Below are positions 20,987 through 31,550 of a stretch of 64,000 nucleotides of DNA, one piece after another (position 1 is the stretch's first letter; the number at the start of each line of letters is the position of its first letter). The notes under the pieces are model-generated. The model saw nothing but the letters and a program-made list of their open reading frames with translations. It was not told the DNA's origin and searched no databases. The stretch is taken from positions 29,004,725-29,068,724 of the forward strand of contig OY755242.1 of NCBI GenBank assembly GCA_963576725.1. Direction: 5' to 3'. Source of the DNA: Azorinus chamasolen (Eukaryota > Mollusca > Bivalvia > Cardiida > Solecurtidae). The translations under genes and the position numbers were made by a program.

Positions 20987-21704
20987 TTAACCCATTACTT
21001 CATTGGCTATTTTAGATACAACCTATTTGAATAAAAGGAGCATTAAAGAGGAAGTCCCTACAATGATCACATATTTTCAATAATATCATAAAACTTGGTA
21101 TTTGTTATGCTCTATCATTATTATGAAGGTTCCCAATTTGAACTTATATCAAAAAATGCCCCTGTGATACAAATAAACCGATTTCATCAATACTGATAAT
21201 TTTTGTTCTACAACACAATATTATTGGCCTTTTCCGTTAAATTCTTCCGCGTTTTGCCGATGATCACCCGATCCCTCCATTGTTTACGTAATAGCTTTCT
21301 CGGAAGTGGTCGGAGAATCGCGAATAGGGCGAACAGTTACGAAACTAAAACCCAATCCGAATAAAAATGAAACTTCGGGTAGTAAAACCGGGATCGGCGA
21401 TATCAAACACATTGACGTTTTGTCATTATAAACGGTAATTGGATGGGGCTTTTTGCGATATACTACTTTTCAGCATATAAATAAACGAGTTTTGTATATT
21501 TTAAGTGTTTATGAAACGCGTCAAATGTAGGGACATCCCCTTTAACTAGGGAAGAGGAAAAATTTAGAATCTTGTAATTTGAAACCATTGTGATAAATAG
21601 AGCATTTGCTCCTATAGGAGCAAATGCTCTATTTATTACAATGGTTTCACAAAGTGACTTTTACAGAGTCGTCAAAAGTCGTCAATATCAGGGAATGGGT
21701 TTAA
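20987..21704. mobile_element. Family C MITE holding a nested TTAA element
   Basis: TTAACCCATTACTTCATTGG at the left, GGGAATGGGTTTAA at the right, and the C palindrome around GCTCCTATAGGAGC (centre near 21618). The element at 21043-21545 is inserted at the GGAGCATTAACTAG site. Confidence 0.85.
21043..21545. mobile_element. 503-bp TTAA element nested in a family C MITE
   Basis: TTAAAGAGGAAGTCCCTAC and, inverted, TTAAAGGGGATGTCCCTAC form its ends, with TTAA on both sides. Relatives of its interior flank 2313-2562 and occupy 54484-54775. No open frame of note, so it is non-autonomous. Confidence 0.8.
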
Positions 21705-21869
21705 AGATCGACATTGATACCAATTTGAACGGCCGGTTTGGAATGGGGTTACTGTTAATATTCCAATCATTTTGATATGGTTGCCATACAGATCTTTTGA
21801 AACAAACGTTTGTCCTACATTCTGTCCATATTTCAAGAATCTACAATACCTCTCTTATTCTGAGATTAT

Positions 21870-21965
21870 AAGACATGTGGTAGCTTAATGCAAGGCAAAG
21901 GTCATATGCTGAAACACCCGTAGAGGCTTTCTGTAGTCCTTTTGCTCTGCACTGAGGTGTAATCT
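21870..21965. mobile_element. Family D MITE, decayed
   Basis: ATGTGGTAGCTTAATGCAAG arm; weak centre CCCGTAGAGG; partial inverse arm. Confidence 0.45.
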
Positions 21966-22175
21966 GATTTAATGGACATTATTTGTGTTGTTGAGTTGTC
22001 GCTATAAAGACGCTCTTCTGTACATTCCTTTTGTTAAGAAGTAAGAGTTTCATGGTTAAAGGTCATGAGAAGAAAAATGTCTTATATGTTTGCAGAGCTG
22101 CATACTATAGGTCAAGCATGTGAATGAGTATTTAGTCCTACGATAATGGTGATAGTGTAAACCGATATCTCCGAC

Positions 22176-22409
22176 TTAACCCTTCGCTTGCTGAATCCTT
22201 CTTTACCCATACCCTGTTGTATAATTATTTATATATTCACTATGTACAAGTATTTCGCTATACAATCGTTGCTGTGTAGTGCACTGGTTGCACAATCAAC
22301 TTGTAAATAGTGCAGACCCTGATGAGACAGCTCCTGCAGGAGCTGTCTCATCTGGGTCTTCACTATTTACAGGTAGGTATATTGACGTGAATAGCAAGCG
22401 AAGGGTTAA
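22176..22409. mobile_element. TTAA MITE, family B, full palindrome
   Basis: TTAACCCTTCGCTTGCTG to AGCAAGCGAAGGGTTAA; centre AGCTCCTGCAGGAGCT. Confidence 0.85.
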
Positions 22410-22861
22410 GTTATGGGTTGAAATGTGTACCGACATTGCTCAGTACAAAAAGGTTGCCGACTACAGTATTTAAAATTCGCAGAGCACTAGTGTTTAAGTT
22501 CGAAACGTGTAGACGAATTGTCATTATTTTGCCGACGGTTAGCTCAGTTCGCTTCTAAAGCGGATCTTTCCAAAGACTTAATATAAAACATATACGTATG
22601 GCTTTCTTGTTTAACGCTAAGCATATGAGGATAGTGCATGGTTTTAGAATAATGTGTATTGGTGTGGTATCAATACATGTGTCTACAGTTTGTTATCAGT
22701 GTATGGCGCTTCAATTCAAATACGGGTAACATGTAGGTAAGATCTGTCACTAAGTGACAATTGACACCAAGTCAAAGGTCAAGGATAAACCATGCCTCGT
22801 CGCACCCAATTTTATTGTCATCAAATGTTGATTTTCTAAAAACATATATTAAAAATATACT

Positions 22862-22925
22862 GTCACGAAATTTGGATCCTGATGAATTGCGCCTCATCTT
22901 CATCCAAACTGATTGCTTACACCGC
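22862..22925. repeat. Family H-type palindrome
   Basis: TTTGGATCCTGATGAATTGC and its partner CATCCAAACTGATTGC; compare 63560-63622. Confidence 0.4.
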
Positions 22926-23012
22926 CACCAGATAAAAGAATTATACGACCCGTTGGGGGCTTCATACAGTGAATATTAAACTCAAAAAGTGAGTGTAAAT
23001 GTAAGGTGAACA

Positions 23013-23200
23013 TTAACCCTTTCCCTGTTCTGTGTTTATTACAAATTGCAATACCTACTGAATATTTATGGACAAAAAGGTTATAATGAAATAATGGAAC
23101 ATGGAGCATTGTAGCCATTTTAGAAAGTAAAGACACAGATCTTTGAAATTCTATTAGCTAACGGAGTAGTCCCTGATCAGACGGCTCCTCTATGATCTGC
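23013..23200. mobile_element. Family A MITE, right side lost
   Basis: TTAACCCTTTCCCTGTTCTG then ACGGAGTAGTCCCTGATCAG and half of the palindrome. The 28-bp minisatellite follows at the break. Confidence 0.65.
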
Positions 23201-23204
23201 ATTA

Positions 23205-23440
23205 GAACGCTCTACAAATACAGATGAACAGACGTGCTCTACAAATACAGCTGCATAAGAATGCTCTATAAATATAGCTAAATGATATAGCTTTTCAAAT
23301 ACAGCTAAATGATATTGCTTTTCAAATACAGCTAAATGATATTGCTTTTCAAATACAGCTAAATGATATTGCTTTTCAAATAAAGCTAAATAGACATGCT
23401 CTATAGGTACAGTATACAATTGCTCTATAAATAAATAGAG
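23205..23440. repeat. 27-28 bp minisatellite, array 1
   Basis: Units CTTTTCAAATACAGCTAAAT and variants with CTCTACAAATACAG. The repeated peptide seen on the minus strand is a by-product of the repeat. Confidence 0.85.
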
Positions 23441-23595
23441 GATCTTACATGAGTGTTCTTGATTATTGGATTTATTAAATGAGTCTTTTTAAAACGATAA
23501 AAAACGAGCTTTAGCGAGTTTTTTTTATCGTTTTAAAAAGACGAATTTAATAAATCCAATAATCATGAACACGAATGCAAGATCCTATTTATAAC
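23431..23595. repeat. Fold-back hairpin, arms about 75 bp
   Basis: ATAAATAGAGGATCTTACAT...ATTATTGGATTTATTAAAT and its inverse around a short loop near 23512. It abuts minisatellite array 1. Confidence 0.8.
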
Positions 23596-24734
23596 ATAAC
23601 ACACACAAATGTTATTTGCAGCCAATATTTCAGCAGTAACGTGGATTGTTATAAATTCTCCTTACATATAGAAATGATGAATGAAAGGTGTTATTAGGTT
23701 CGCTAGGTAACTGGGACAAAGTAGGTCCAAATTTTCCAACTTTATTTTTTACTTACTATCATATCAACCAGGATCTAATTCAGACCTCTCTGGTATTCAA
23801 TTTAACTGTGATAGTTTATGATAAAAAAAACATACAGAAACACGTCAAAATAATTTTTGAGTTACAGTTTCGACATACATAGTTACAAACACGTCACATT
23901 ATGACGTCATTGTACACAACATGTGTCTATGTAAAGCGCGCCATTTACATGAAGACCTACATACCTGTAGTCGCCAACACGTCCGACACTCACTGTTAAT
24001 GGGATTCGAAATGCGCCTTCGTTTTGGTATATTAAGCCCTTCATTAGTGTTGTATGTATACACATGGACATGGACATTTCCACCGAGAAAAAAAATCTCG
24101 ATTCAAGTTCAGTGAAAATGTTTGAAATGGACAAAAGATTCAGTACGAACTGCTGCATAAAATGTGTTGGAACAGGAGGAAGATTTTCGCGATCAGCTGA
24201 GTTAGTGAGTATAGCATATTTGAAATATGTTTGTGCTGTGCTGGATTCAGATGACTATTGTTGTTGATTGATGAGATATTTGTATGAGTAGAAATCTGCA
24301 TAAACAAAAGGACATGCGGTGAAGAAAATGCAAAGTTGAGGAGGCATTTTAATTTAAATGTAGAATTGATTGTATGGGTCAGAGTAGCTGGTAGGTCTTT
24401 TTTGGCATACATTTTGTATATGATTCCTGACAGCGATTACAATTTGTATTATTTTATCGAAATTAAGGCGCAAGTGCCAACAATCCTTTGCCATCTATCG
24501 TGACTCAATCGTGGACAGGTAGGTCGACCACCGTCCGCCAGTTTGTTTGTTTTGACAGCGCGTATGAATCGTTCGAATGTCATTCGGTCGTTCGAATGTT
24601 ATTCACTAGTGATTATATGCCCATGATTATCAAAAAATAAATGATAGTGTTACGTCACGCTGAAGCCACGTGTTATGTTATAAATATAGATAAAACGCAC
24701 TACACACACAGCTTATAGCATTGCACTATATATA

Positions 24735-25075
24735 CAGTTAAACCGACATGCTCTACAATAGAGCTGAATTAAAATGTTCTACAAATTCAATGTACAGCTA
24801 AATAGGTATGCTCTATAAATACAATATAAAAGTGCTCTATAAATACAGCTAAATAAAAATGCACTACAAATACAGCTTCTAACGCTGCTCTATAAATACA
24901 GCTAAACTAACATACTCTACAAATATAGCTGAATTAAAATGTTCTACAACTAAAGCTAAATAATCATGCTATTTAAATACAGCTGAATAAAAATGCCCTA
25001 CAAATACGGCTGAACAACAATATCCTACAAATACAGCTAAATGGATATTTTCTGCAAATACAGCTGATACATGTA
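24735..25075. repeat. 28-bp minisatellite, array 2
   Basis: Units ATGCTCTATAAATACAGCTA with variants, the same family as array 1 but more diverged. About 1.3 kb of non-repeat DNA separates the arrays. Confidence 0.8.
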
Positions 25076-25193
25076 TATACATATATAGAGAAAGAGAAAG
25101 GCCTGTACTGATATGTATTACATATACAAATATTATTGTTAAATATATCCATTACATTTGGCTTTTACAAACACATTGAACATATAAGATATA

Positions 25194-25345
25194 CAGTAAA
25201 CCCCCTCAAATCTAAACCGGACGTTAAATTTAGTATGAATATCGGTCTTGGAAACAGGTGAAAGCTTAATGCAGGGTAAAAGTTGTGCAGAAAGCTCCTC
25301 TAGGAGTATTCTGCATGACTTCTACTGTACCTTGGATATACAGGC
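25194..25345. mobile_element. Family D MITE, AAACCGGA-end type
   Basis: TACAGTAAACCCCCTCAAA at the left, arm ACAGGTGAAAGCTTAATGCA, centre AGCTCCTCTAGGAGT. The right arm breaks off. Confidence 0.65.
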
Positions 25346-25742
25346 GTTTGATTGCATCTACTTGCGCTTGCTTTTAGGAATAACCTAATGACCTACTAAC
25401 ATTTTTCACTAAAATCCAAAGTTTTCTTATAAATCTAATATCCGCGAATTATATTTTTCCAATATGTTTGCGTGATTATGTCAGTATCAAATTGTGTAAA
25501 AGGCAACATTCCCTAGAAAATCTCAATACATGCACAGTTGTAGGTAAGATACATACTGAGTTATCAACATCTCTTATTTTTGAGTCAAACTAGCTTCTTT
25601 TATTAGAATTGTATCAGAGAGGCGATTCCAATGAATTGCCTACACGATAAGGTTTGGCGGAGAAATATAGAAACCACAGTAGACCCCTCTAAGGTTACCA
25701 CATAAAGAAACGGCATAGGTGTCTTTAGAAGCAGGTAGTTAT

Positions 25743-25967
25743 TTAACGAATTCCTCCTAGACTAATTTTTAGATCTAAACTCTTTCAATTAATCTACCGA
25801 AAAGGAGCTAATTATAGAAACGGAGAATTGGAAAGTTGTGTAAATTTGAAATCATTGTGATAAATAGAGCATTTGATCATATAGAGCAAATGCTCTATTT
25901 ATCACAATGGTTTCAAAAATGAGCTTTACATATGCGCAAAAAGCGTCAGTAGGAGAGATTGGGTTAA
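25743..25967 (+). mobile_element. TTAA MITE, family C (first of pair)
   Basis: TTAACGAATTCCTCC to GAGAGATTGGGTTAA; central palindrome GATAAATAGAGCATTT and inverse. Shares its right TTAA with the next copy. Confidence 0.8.
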
Positions 25968-26191
25968 CATATTCCCTGATAATTACGACTTCTGATGACT
26001 CTGTAAAAGTAACTTTGTGAAACCATTGTGATAAATAGAGCATTTGCTCCTATAGGAGCAAATGCTCTATTTATCACAATAGTTTCAAACTACAAAATTC
26101 TAAAATTTTCCTTTTCTCTAGTTAATGCTCCTTTTCGGTAGATTTATTCAAATAGGTTGTATCTAAAATAGCCTATGAGGTAATGGGTTAA
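25964..26191 (-). mobile_element. TTAA MITE, family C (second, inverted)
   Basis: Reads in the opposite direction to its neighbour and ends GAGGTAATGGGTTAA. The palindrome around GCTCCTATAGGAGC is perfect for about 40 bp. Confidence 0.85.
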
Positions 26192-26722
26192 TGCAGGACA
26201 AAAGTAATGCAAAAGGTCCAAGGAGGAGTTTTCTGAATAAATTTCGCCCTAGTAATAGCTACCACCTACCTCTAAGACCCAGAATTATAAATCAGTTTAG
26301 TGGTCGCATTATAGGGGGTTTGCTGTATTCTACGTTTAGTTCCTAATACACCTCCTATCTACGACACTGACAAGTACCCAGCTGGGTGGATTCAACTTTA
26401 TTTCAACACTTCTATGCTAAGGAGTTCTACAATTTAGGAATTCGAGTAGCTAACAGCAAATCAGATTACTCCAATATTTAATATTGTAATGGCACTATTT
26501 GTCGTCTAGCGCTATAACATATTAGCTCAGTTGTCCGTTATCTAGCTAGATAAACAATTAATATGACACCATTCAAATGAGTTCAATTAGCTAGTGTTTT
26601 ACGGTTACAAGATTGAACCAGGGCACTATGTTATAAAACATTTTGCATGTGTCTGGTTTCATTCTCAATTATCTGATTGGCCAGAATTTGAGCGAAATGC
26701 AACACCTGACTAGTCGGGTATA

Positions 26723-26926
26723 CAGTAAAACCTCCCTATAATGGCCACTAAATTACATCAAGTATTTTGTGTAAAAGGCAGGTGGCTGCTTAAAGCAAGG
26801 TGAAAGTAAAACAGAACGTTCCTATAGGAACGCTCTGTTTCACTAACACCTTGCTTTAAGCAGCCACCTGCCCTAATTACCAACTAATTAACACAATTTA
26901 GTGGCCGTTATAGAGAGGTTTTACTG
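26723..26926. mobile_element. Intact family D MITE (204 bp)
   Basis: Flanking TA; inverted ends CAGTAAAACCTCCCTATAAT and, inverted, CAGTAAAACCTCTCTATAAC. Inner arms GGCAGGTGGCTGCTTAAAGC and inverse; centre GTTCCTATAGGAAC. Best reference copy in the window. Confidence 0.88.
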
Positions 26927-27159
26927 TACATGCATACTTAAGAACGAACCAAGACACAAACTGGGAAGTTATGTAACCCCGGGACCGGATCATAAATGTG
27001 TGTCTGAGGAACTTATGAAAACTACGGACCCCTATTATTGACTGTTCAGGATCTAAACTCTTTGTCAATTTGGGTAAAATCTAACGGGTGCTGAAAGTTG
27101 CAAAATACACTGTCACCAAACACTGTTTTTCTGACACAGAAGCAGGTCCGGTGTGATAA

Positions 27160-27300
27160 AAAAATTCTAGCTTGAGTCTGAATTCTTTCTCAAGTCTCTA
27201 ATTGGTCAGGATTTGAGTTCCATTTAAAATTAAACAAACCAATCAAATGATTGATGATGAACTTAGACTCAAGTGAAATGTTTCATAACTTCGAATCCTG
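27160..27300. mobile_element. Fold-back MITE, decayed (as 4468-4625)
   Basis: GCTTGAGTCTGAATTCTTTC and its inverse near 27265, with a CCAATCAAATGATTG middle. Confidence 0.45.
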
Positions 27301-27357
27301 GCCTATTAATAAACCACTGTTCGTTGGTTCATTCTCAAGTATCTGGGTCTATACTTC

Positions 27358-27607
27358 TTACCTCTTCGCTTACTATTCACGTCAATATACCTACCTGTAA
27401 ATAGTGAAGACCCAGATGAGACAGCTCCTGCAGGAGCTGTCTCATCAGGGTCTGCATTATTTACAAGTTGATTGTGCAACCAGTGCACTCCACAGCAGTG
27501 ATTGCACAGCAAAATACTTGTACACAGTGAAGATATATGTAATTATACAACAGGGCATGGGTAAAGAAGGAGAAATGTATTTTACAATTCAGCAAGAGAA
27601 GGGTTAA
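27358..27607 (-). mobile_element. TTAA MITE, family B, inverted
   Basis: Left end drifted (TTACCTCTTCGC); right end AGCAAGAGAAGGGTTAA; centre AGCTCCTGCAGGAGCT. Confidence 0.85.
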
Positions 27608-27641
27608 CCTTTTGAATTCAAACCTGAGCCATTGAAAATTA

Positions 27642-27703
27642 TGTTAACCAGTTCCCTCAAATAAACGCCTTTTTGTGCATTTGCAAACAGAGTAGACCCA
27701 GAT
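27642..27703. mobile_element. Family A MITE, left fragment
   Basis: TTAACCAGTTCCCTCAAATA to AGAGTAGACCCAGAT, then broken off. Confidence 0.6.
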
Positions 27704-27734
27704 AAATGAATAAACACGGTTGTTTGTAATGGCA

Positions 27735-27875
27735 GGTGTTTGCTTATTGAAAACAAAAACTCCCTCTGCGAGCTTCTGCTTAACGTTCGCCTTGCATTAA
27801 GCTACCATCTGCCTATAAGATCCAGAATTTTATCTAAATATGATTGTCGCTTTTGAGAGACTTTACCTTTGATTT
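27735..27875. mobile_element. Family D MITE, decayed
   Basis: GGCAGGTGTTTGCTTA and its inverse CATTAAGCTACCATCTGCC around CTCCCTCTGCGAG. Confidence 0.5.
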
Positions 27876-28090
27876 AATGAAAACTTTAAACTATGTTGAC
27901 AGATTAAGTACAAAAGTAGCTTTTTATTGCTACCTAAATTCAAGAAGCGCAAGAGTCACATGTGTGTACAACTATTGCCTATAGTTAATCTAAAAGCAAA
28001 AACATTCGTATGACATAGTTAAACCGTCGAACAATCGCTTGCACCACTATCTGCAACCAGTACACATTTGGAGATAGAGTAGAACCAATC

Positions 28091-28340
28091 TTAACCCTTC
28101 TCTTGCTGAATTTTAAAATACATTCGTCCTTCTTTACCCATGTCCTGTTATATAATTACATATATCTTCACTGTGTACACGTATTTCGCTCTGCAATCAC
28201 TGCTGTGGAGTGCACTGGTTGCACAATCAACTTGTAAATAGTGCAGACCCTGATGAGACAGCTCCTGCAGGAGCTGTCTCATCTGGGTCTTCACTATTTA
28301 CAGGTAGGAATATTGACGTGAATAGCAAGCGAAGGGTTAA
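28091..28340. mobile_element. TTAA MITE, family B, full length
   Basis: TTAACCCTTCTCTTGCTG to AGCAAGCGAAGGGTTAA, 250 bp; centre AGCTCCTGCAGGAGCT. Followed by three copies of GACTAAGAGGTCTAA. Confidence 0.88.
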
Positions 28341-28400
28341 AGGGACTAAGAGGTCTAATTAAGCGAACTAAGAGGTCTAAGCGGACTAAGAGGTCTAATT
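28341..28400. repeat. Short tandem repeat, three units
   Basis: GGGACTAAGAGGTCTAATTA and two near-copies. Confidence 0.7.
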
Positions 28401-28424
28401 ATGGGTAGTGCATGTCAACGATTA

Positions 28425-28500
28425 TGCAGAAAGCTGCTACATGAACAGTCTGCATTACTTTTGACCTGCATTAAGCAACCACCTGCTTTTTAAGACACAT
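28425..28500. mobile_element. Family D MITE fragment
   Basis: TGCAGAAAGCTGCTAC and the right arm TGCATTAAGCAACCACCTGC. Confidence 0.5.
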
Positions 28501-29120
28501 GTATCCAATAAATGAATGACTGCTTGAAACAGGTTCTATTGTAAATAAAATGTCGACGCTTAAGCTTATTGGATAGTCCTGGCATGTTCATGATTGGACA
28601 TCTCTTTATTACATGAAGCAGAGAGTCAGTTTCGCCGTTGACATTTTGTGTTTTGCTGGCTGGAATAAACTGAGTTGGTTGATTCGGTGCTATGGTTGAG
28701 ACTAAAGCGAATAAACATGTATTTATACACATGTGATTAATAAAAAAAACCTGTATCTATTCAATGGAAAGGTTTCCATTAAATGGTTCTGTTTCTGAAT
28801 AAGCAAGGACGAGTTTCCTCTGAGTTGGGCTAATTATTACTTTTCGATGTATAATTTGAACGCACGTTCCACAGTATTTCATACCTTGCTGATATTGAAG
28901 AGCTTCAGTTTTCATTTTAGATGTTGTTCTCTTGGTACAAAACTATCCCCAAATTGATGGACGAAAGCCTCGTTATAAAATTATGATATTTGCCAATATA
29001 CTTATAATCTGTATGTTATTATCACCACTATCATCGTCCTCGGTGCTAAAACGCCGTAACCCTAGTTGAATAATCCACTGGAACACATGTACATTTGAAT
29101 TATCTTCACACCGAAACTGA

Positions 29121-30191
29121 TTACAACGGTCTTCTAAGGACACGGGCGATCAATTTCCGGAAACTATTTCTATATTGTAAAGAATTAAAGGCATAAAGAA
29201 ACGGATTCACGGCGCATTTCACCCACAACAACCACACAAAAAATTCGTAAAGGCTGTAATTGTAACATGCCTCACAAAAAGAAATGATGACAGTTGTGAT
29301 GCTGTATGGAGCCCAAAGCAAAAGGAACGTTGCTACAAGACTGGTAAGAAGCTTGGCAACTTTTGAGTCACGTGGAGGGGTTTTATTCGATGTAAGCCTT
29401 CCAGGAACATTCTGTGCGTTTCCCGCACTCGTCGTTGAAGAAGATGGTACAATATCATTTGGCGACGTGAGCTCTTTCAGTTTGTTTGTTGTTGATTTGC
29501 ATCGCGAAATTCCTGATTTTACACCTCCAGTATTAGAATGGATACTCGAAATAAGGGGCGCAACTTTATTCCTCCGGTTGATTTTGAAAAAGATGATTGC
29601 ATTGAGTGTAGTCATCAGCACAAACGGGAGAACGAATTCTATGACAGCCGTGGTTGTGGTAAATACGTTATCATGTGCAAACTCGACGTCACAGTCCATC
29701 GGTTCAACGGTGGAATAGCCAACCCAGTGGTCCCATCCTATTATTGCTGGCCCATAAGCGAAGAACGAAATAAGCCATGAGATGGCAATCTCGAAGTAGG
29801 CTATCCTTAGTGTCATTTTGGTTGTGTATCTGGGTCCAAAGTAAACTAGGAACAGTCGATCCAAGCTCAGAATTAACATCAGAACGATTGTCTCAAAACA
29901 TAGTGTGTAATCGATTACGGACCAAACTTTGCAGAATGCATAGCCGAAAGGCCATGTGAATTCGAGAAGCGTATAAACTGCATATATGGGCATGCTCAGA
30001 CTGGAAATAAGAAGGTCAGCAACAGCAAGATTGAATATGTAGAAGTTGTAGACAGAGTGGAGCTTCTTGTTTGTTACGTAAGCGATGACCGTAAGACCAT
30101 TGCCTAGGAAGGCGATCAGGATCAGCAAAGCGATTCCAATTCCCGACGATATTTGGACCGCCGGTGTCATGTGAACTATGCCTTCATGCAT
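29121..30191 (-). CDS. Class A GPCR, aminergic, histamine H3-like
   Basis: An intronless 356-residue seven-helix receptor. Visible landmarks: GNG with N31 (1.50), LAVAD with D59 (2.50), C87 (3.25), D94 of VIDYTLC (3.32, the amine-binding aspartate), D111-R112-L113 in place of DRY, W in ISWLISF (4.50), YGPAIIGW, a cysteine in the second outer loop (MDCDVEF), WAPYSI in helix 6 and NPFLY in helix 7, then YRNSFRKL for helix 8. The third inner loop is about 70 residues and rich in Ser/Thr, as in Gi-coupled amine receptors. CKVW..IDY.LC, AYGPAIIGW and WLLWVKCAVNP resemble histamine H3/H4 more than muscarinic or other amine groups, but the ligand is inferred. The N-terminus is only about 15 residues; Met8 is an alternative start. 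A family D MITE lies about 200 bp upstream. Confidence 0.85.
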   Translation of the reverse strand: MHEGIVHMTPAVQISSGIGIALLILIAFLGNGLTVIAYVTNKKLHSVYNFYIFNLAVADLLISSLSMPIYAVYTLLEFTWPFGYAFCKVWSVIDYTLCFETIVLMLILSLDRLFLVYFGPRYTTKMTLRIAYFEIAISWLISFFAYGPAIIGWDHWVGYSTVEPMDCDVEFAHDNVFTTTTAVIEFVLPFVLMTTLNAIIFFKINRRNKVAPLISSIHSNTGGVKSGISRCKSTTNKLKELTSPNDIVPSSSTTSAGNAQNVPGRLTSNKTPPRDSKVAKLLTSLVATFLLLWAPYSITTVIISFCEACYNYSLYEFFVWLLWVKCAVNPFLYAFNSLQYRNSFRKLIARVLRRPL

Positions 30192-30394
30192 GACTACGCT
30201 TCTGTAATGTAAATGGAGAATGGGTCCATGTATATCTCAGTTAGAGTCAAAACATTGTATTAACGAACTTGTGTTATGCATCCACTTCGCCCAAAACATT
30301 GGTGTTGAAAAAAGGTGATCGCTGAATACTCGTACATTTACAGCAGAACTTGTCCTAAGCGGTCATTAATTTATTGAACAGAAGGAGTCTTAAA

Positions 30395-30510
30395 AAGCAG
30401 ATAGTTGCTTAATGCAGGTCAAAGGTAATGCAGAAAGCTCTTATAGAAGCTTTATGCATTACATATGTACATTTGACCTGCATTAAGCTACCACCTGCCT
30501 TACAAACCCA
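30395..30510. mobile_element. Family D MITE upstream of the GPCR
   Basis: GCAGATAGTTGCTTAATGCA and inverse TGCATTAAGCTACCACCTGC around AGCTCTTATAGAAGCT. On the 5' side of the minus-strand receptor, so it could lie in its promoter or 5' UTR. Confidence 0.65.
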
Positions 30511-30594
30511 TAAGTAGACCTCTTTTCTGTGGCCTTTTAACAGATTCTACTGTATATGTTGTTTTTAAGAAAACGAGAAAATTAAATAAACCAA

Positions 30595-30880
30595 AATTGC
30601 GGCAGATGGCAAATCTTGCAATGAACTTGACAGCGATTAAATAAACGAAAAGTGCTGCAGACGACAAATTTTGCAGACAACAATATTTGACAGCGATTAA
30701 ATAAACGAAAGGTGTGGCAGACGACAAATTTTGCAGAAAACAATATTTGAAAGCGATTAAATAAACGAAAATTGTAGCAGACGACAAAGTTTGCAGACGA
30801 CAATATTTGACAGCGATTAAATGAACTAAAATTGTAGCTGACGACAAATTTTACAGACGACATTATTTGACAGCAAAACA
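30595..30880. repeat. 60-bp minisatellite, over 4 copies
   Basis: GACAGCGATTAAATAAACG recurs at 30629, 30689, 30749 and 30809, exactly 60 bp apart. Confidence 0.9.
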
Positions 30881-31172
30881 GCTGGATACGGTCTTAACAT
30901 AGTCTGATTTCAACAGTTCATTTAACCCAATTATAAAACTATCTGTAGGTTTAGATTTTGACATTAGATATTAATATGATACGCTATGGCAATGCGATAA
31001 ATCATTCGTAAATTAAACAGTACTTGGAAAATTGTTCATCTGGCAAAACTTGGTATTAATATTTCAACTCTCGGCAATGTAAATCAGATCTACTACCACA
31101 ATATGCTAATAGCTAATAGTTTAACAAATATTTGCTTCAGAACTAGATTACTTTTAGCATGGTGAATAAATA

Positions 31173-31245
31173 GTGTGCATATGCGTGTGCGTGCGTGCGT
31201 ACGTGCGAAAGTGTATATGTGCGTGCGTGCGTGCGTGTGTGTGTG
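31173..31245. repeat. GTGC microsatellite
   Basis: TGCG/GTGT tract that abuts the SINE-like repeat. Confidence 0.8.
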
Positions 31246-31550
31246 TTTAACGCCCAACCAACACGTTACAGTAGTTCAGTTGTATGGAGACGGTTGAGAT
31301 ATATATAGTGTTATCACACTGTATTAGTATGTCATAGGCGCATGTCATGATACCCCATCCAGTCATAATGTTAACTGACACCGGACAGACAGTTATATTT
31401 CATAGCACTTGCCTTGTAATACCGAGCGTTATCAAAGGAGCTGCTACTTTCATTTGTAACGTGCTTTGCATGTCTCGGTCGGGGATCAAACTCGCGACTA
31501 TCAGCCCCGAAAGCCGACGACGCAACCATTGAGCTAAACGGGCGGTAAGC
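31240..31550 (-). mobile_element. tRNA-derived SINE, minus strand
   Basis: On the minus strand, TAGCTCAATGGTTGCGTCG resembles the tRNA A box and GAGTTTGATCCCCGA the B box of a polymerase III promoter. The body ends toward GTTTAACGCCCAACCAACAC, a phrase seen in mollusc SINEs. Not an intact tRNA: no acceptor stem could be paired. Confidence 0.6.

Larger units (their letters stand above)
25677..26325. mobile_element. Family D MITE carrying two family C MITEs
   Basis: Outer ends CAGTAGACCCCTC and GGGGGTTTGCTG next to TA. Its AGCAGGTAGTTA.TTAA and TTAATGCAGGACAAAAGT halves are separated by two C elements. Confidence 0.75.

Noticed and set aside
23177..23419. Repeat-rich minus-strand frame with HLAVFEKQY units
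   Set aside because: It is translation of the 28-bp minisatellite.
24064..24267. 67-codon frame beginning MDMDISTEKKN
   Set aside because: Composition is plausible but there is no splice partner, homologue or promoter signal; not strong enough to annotate.
31440..31545. Functional tRNA gene
   Set aside because: A- and B-box-like words are present but the cloverleaf stems do not pair; SINE is the better call.
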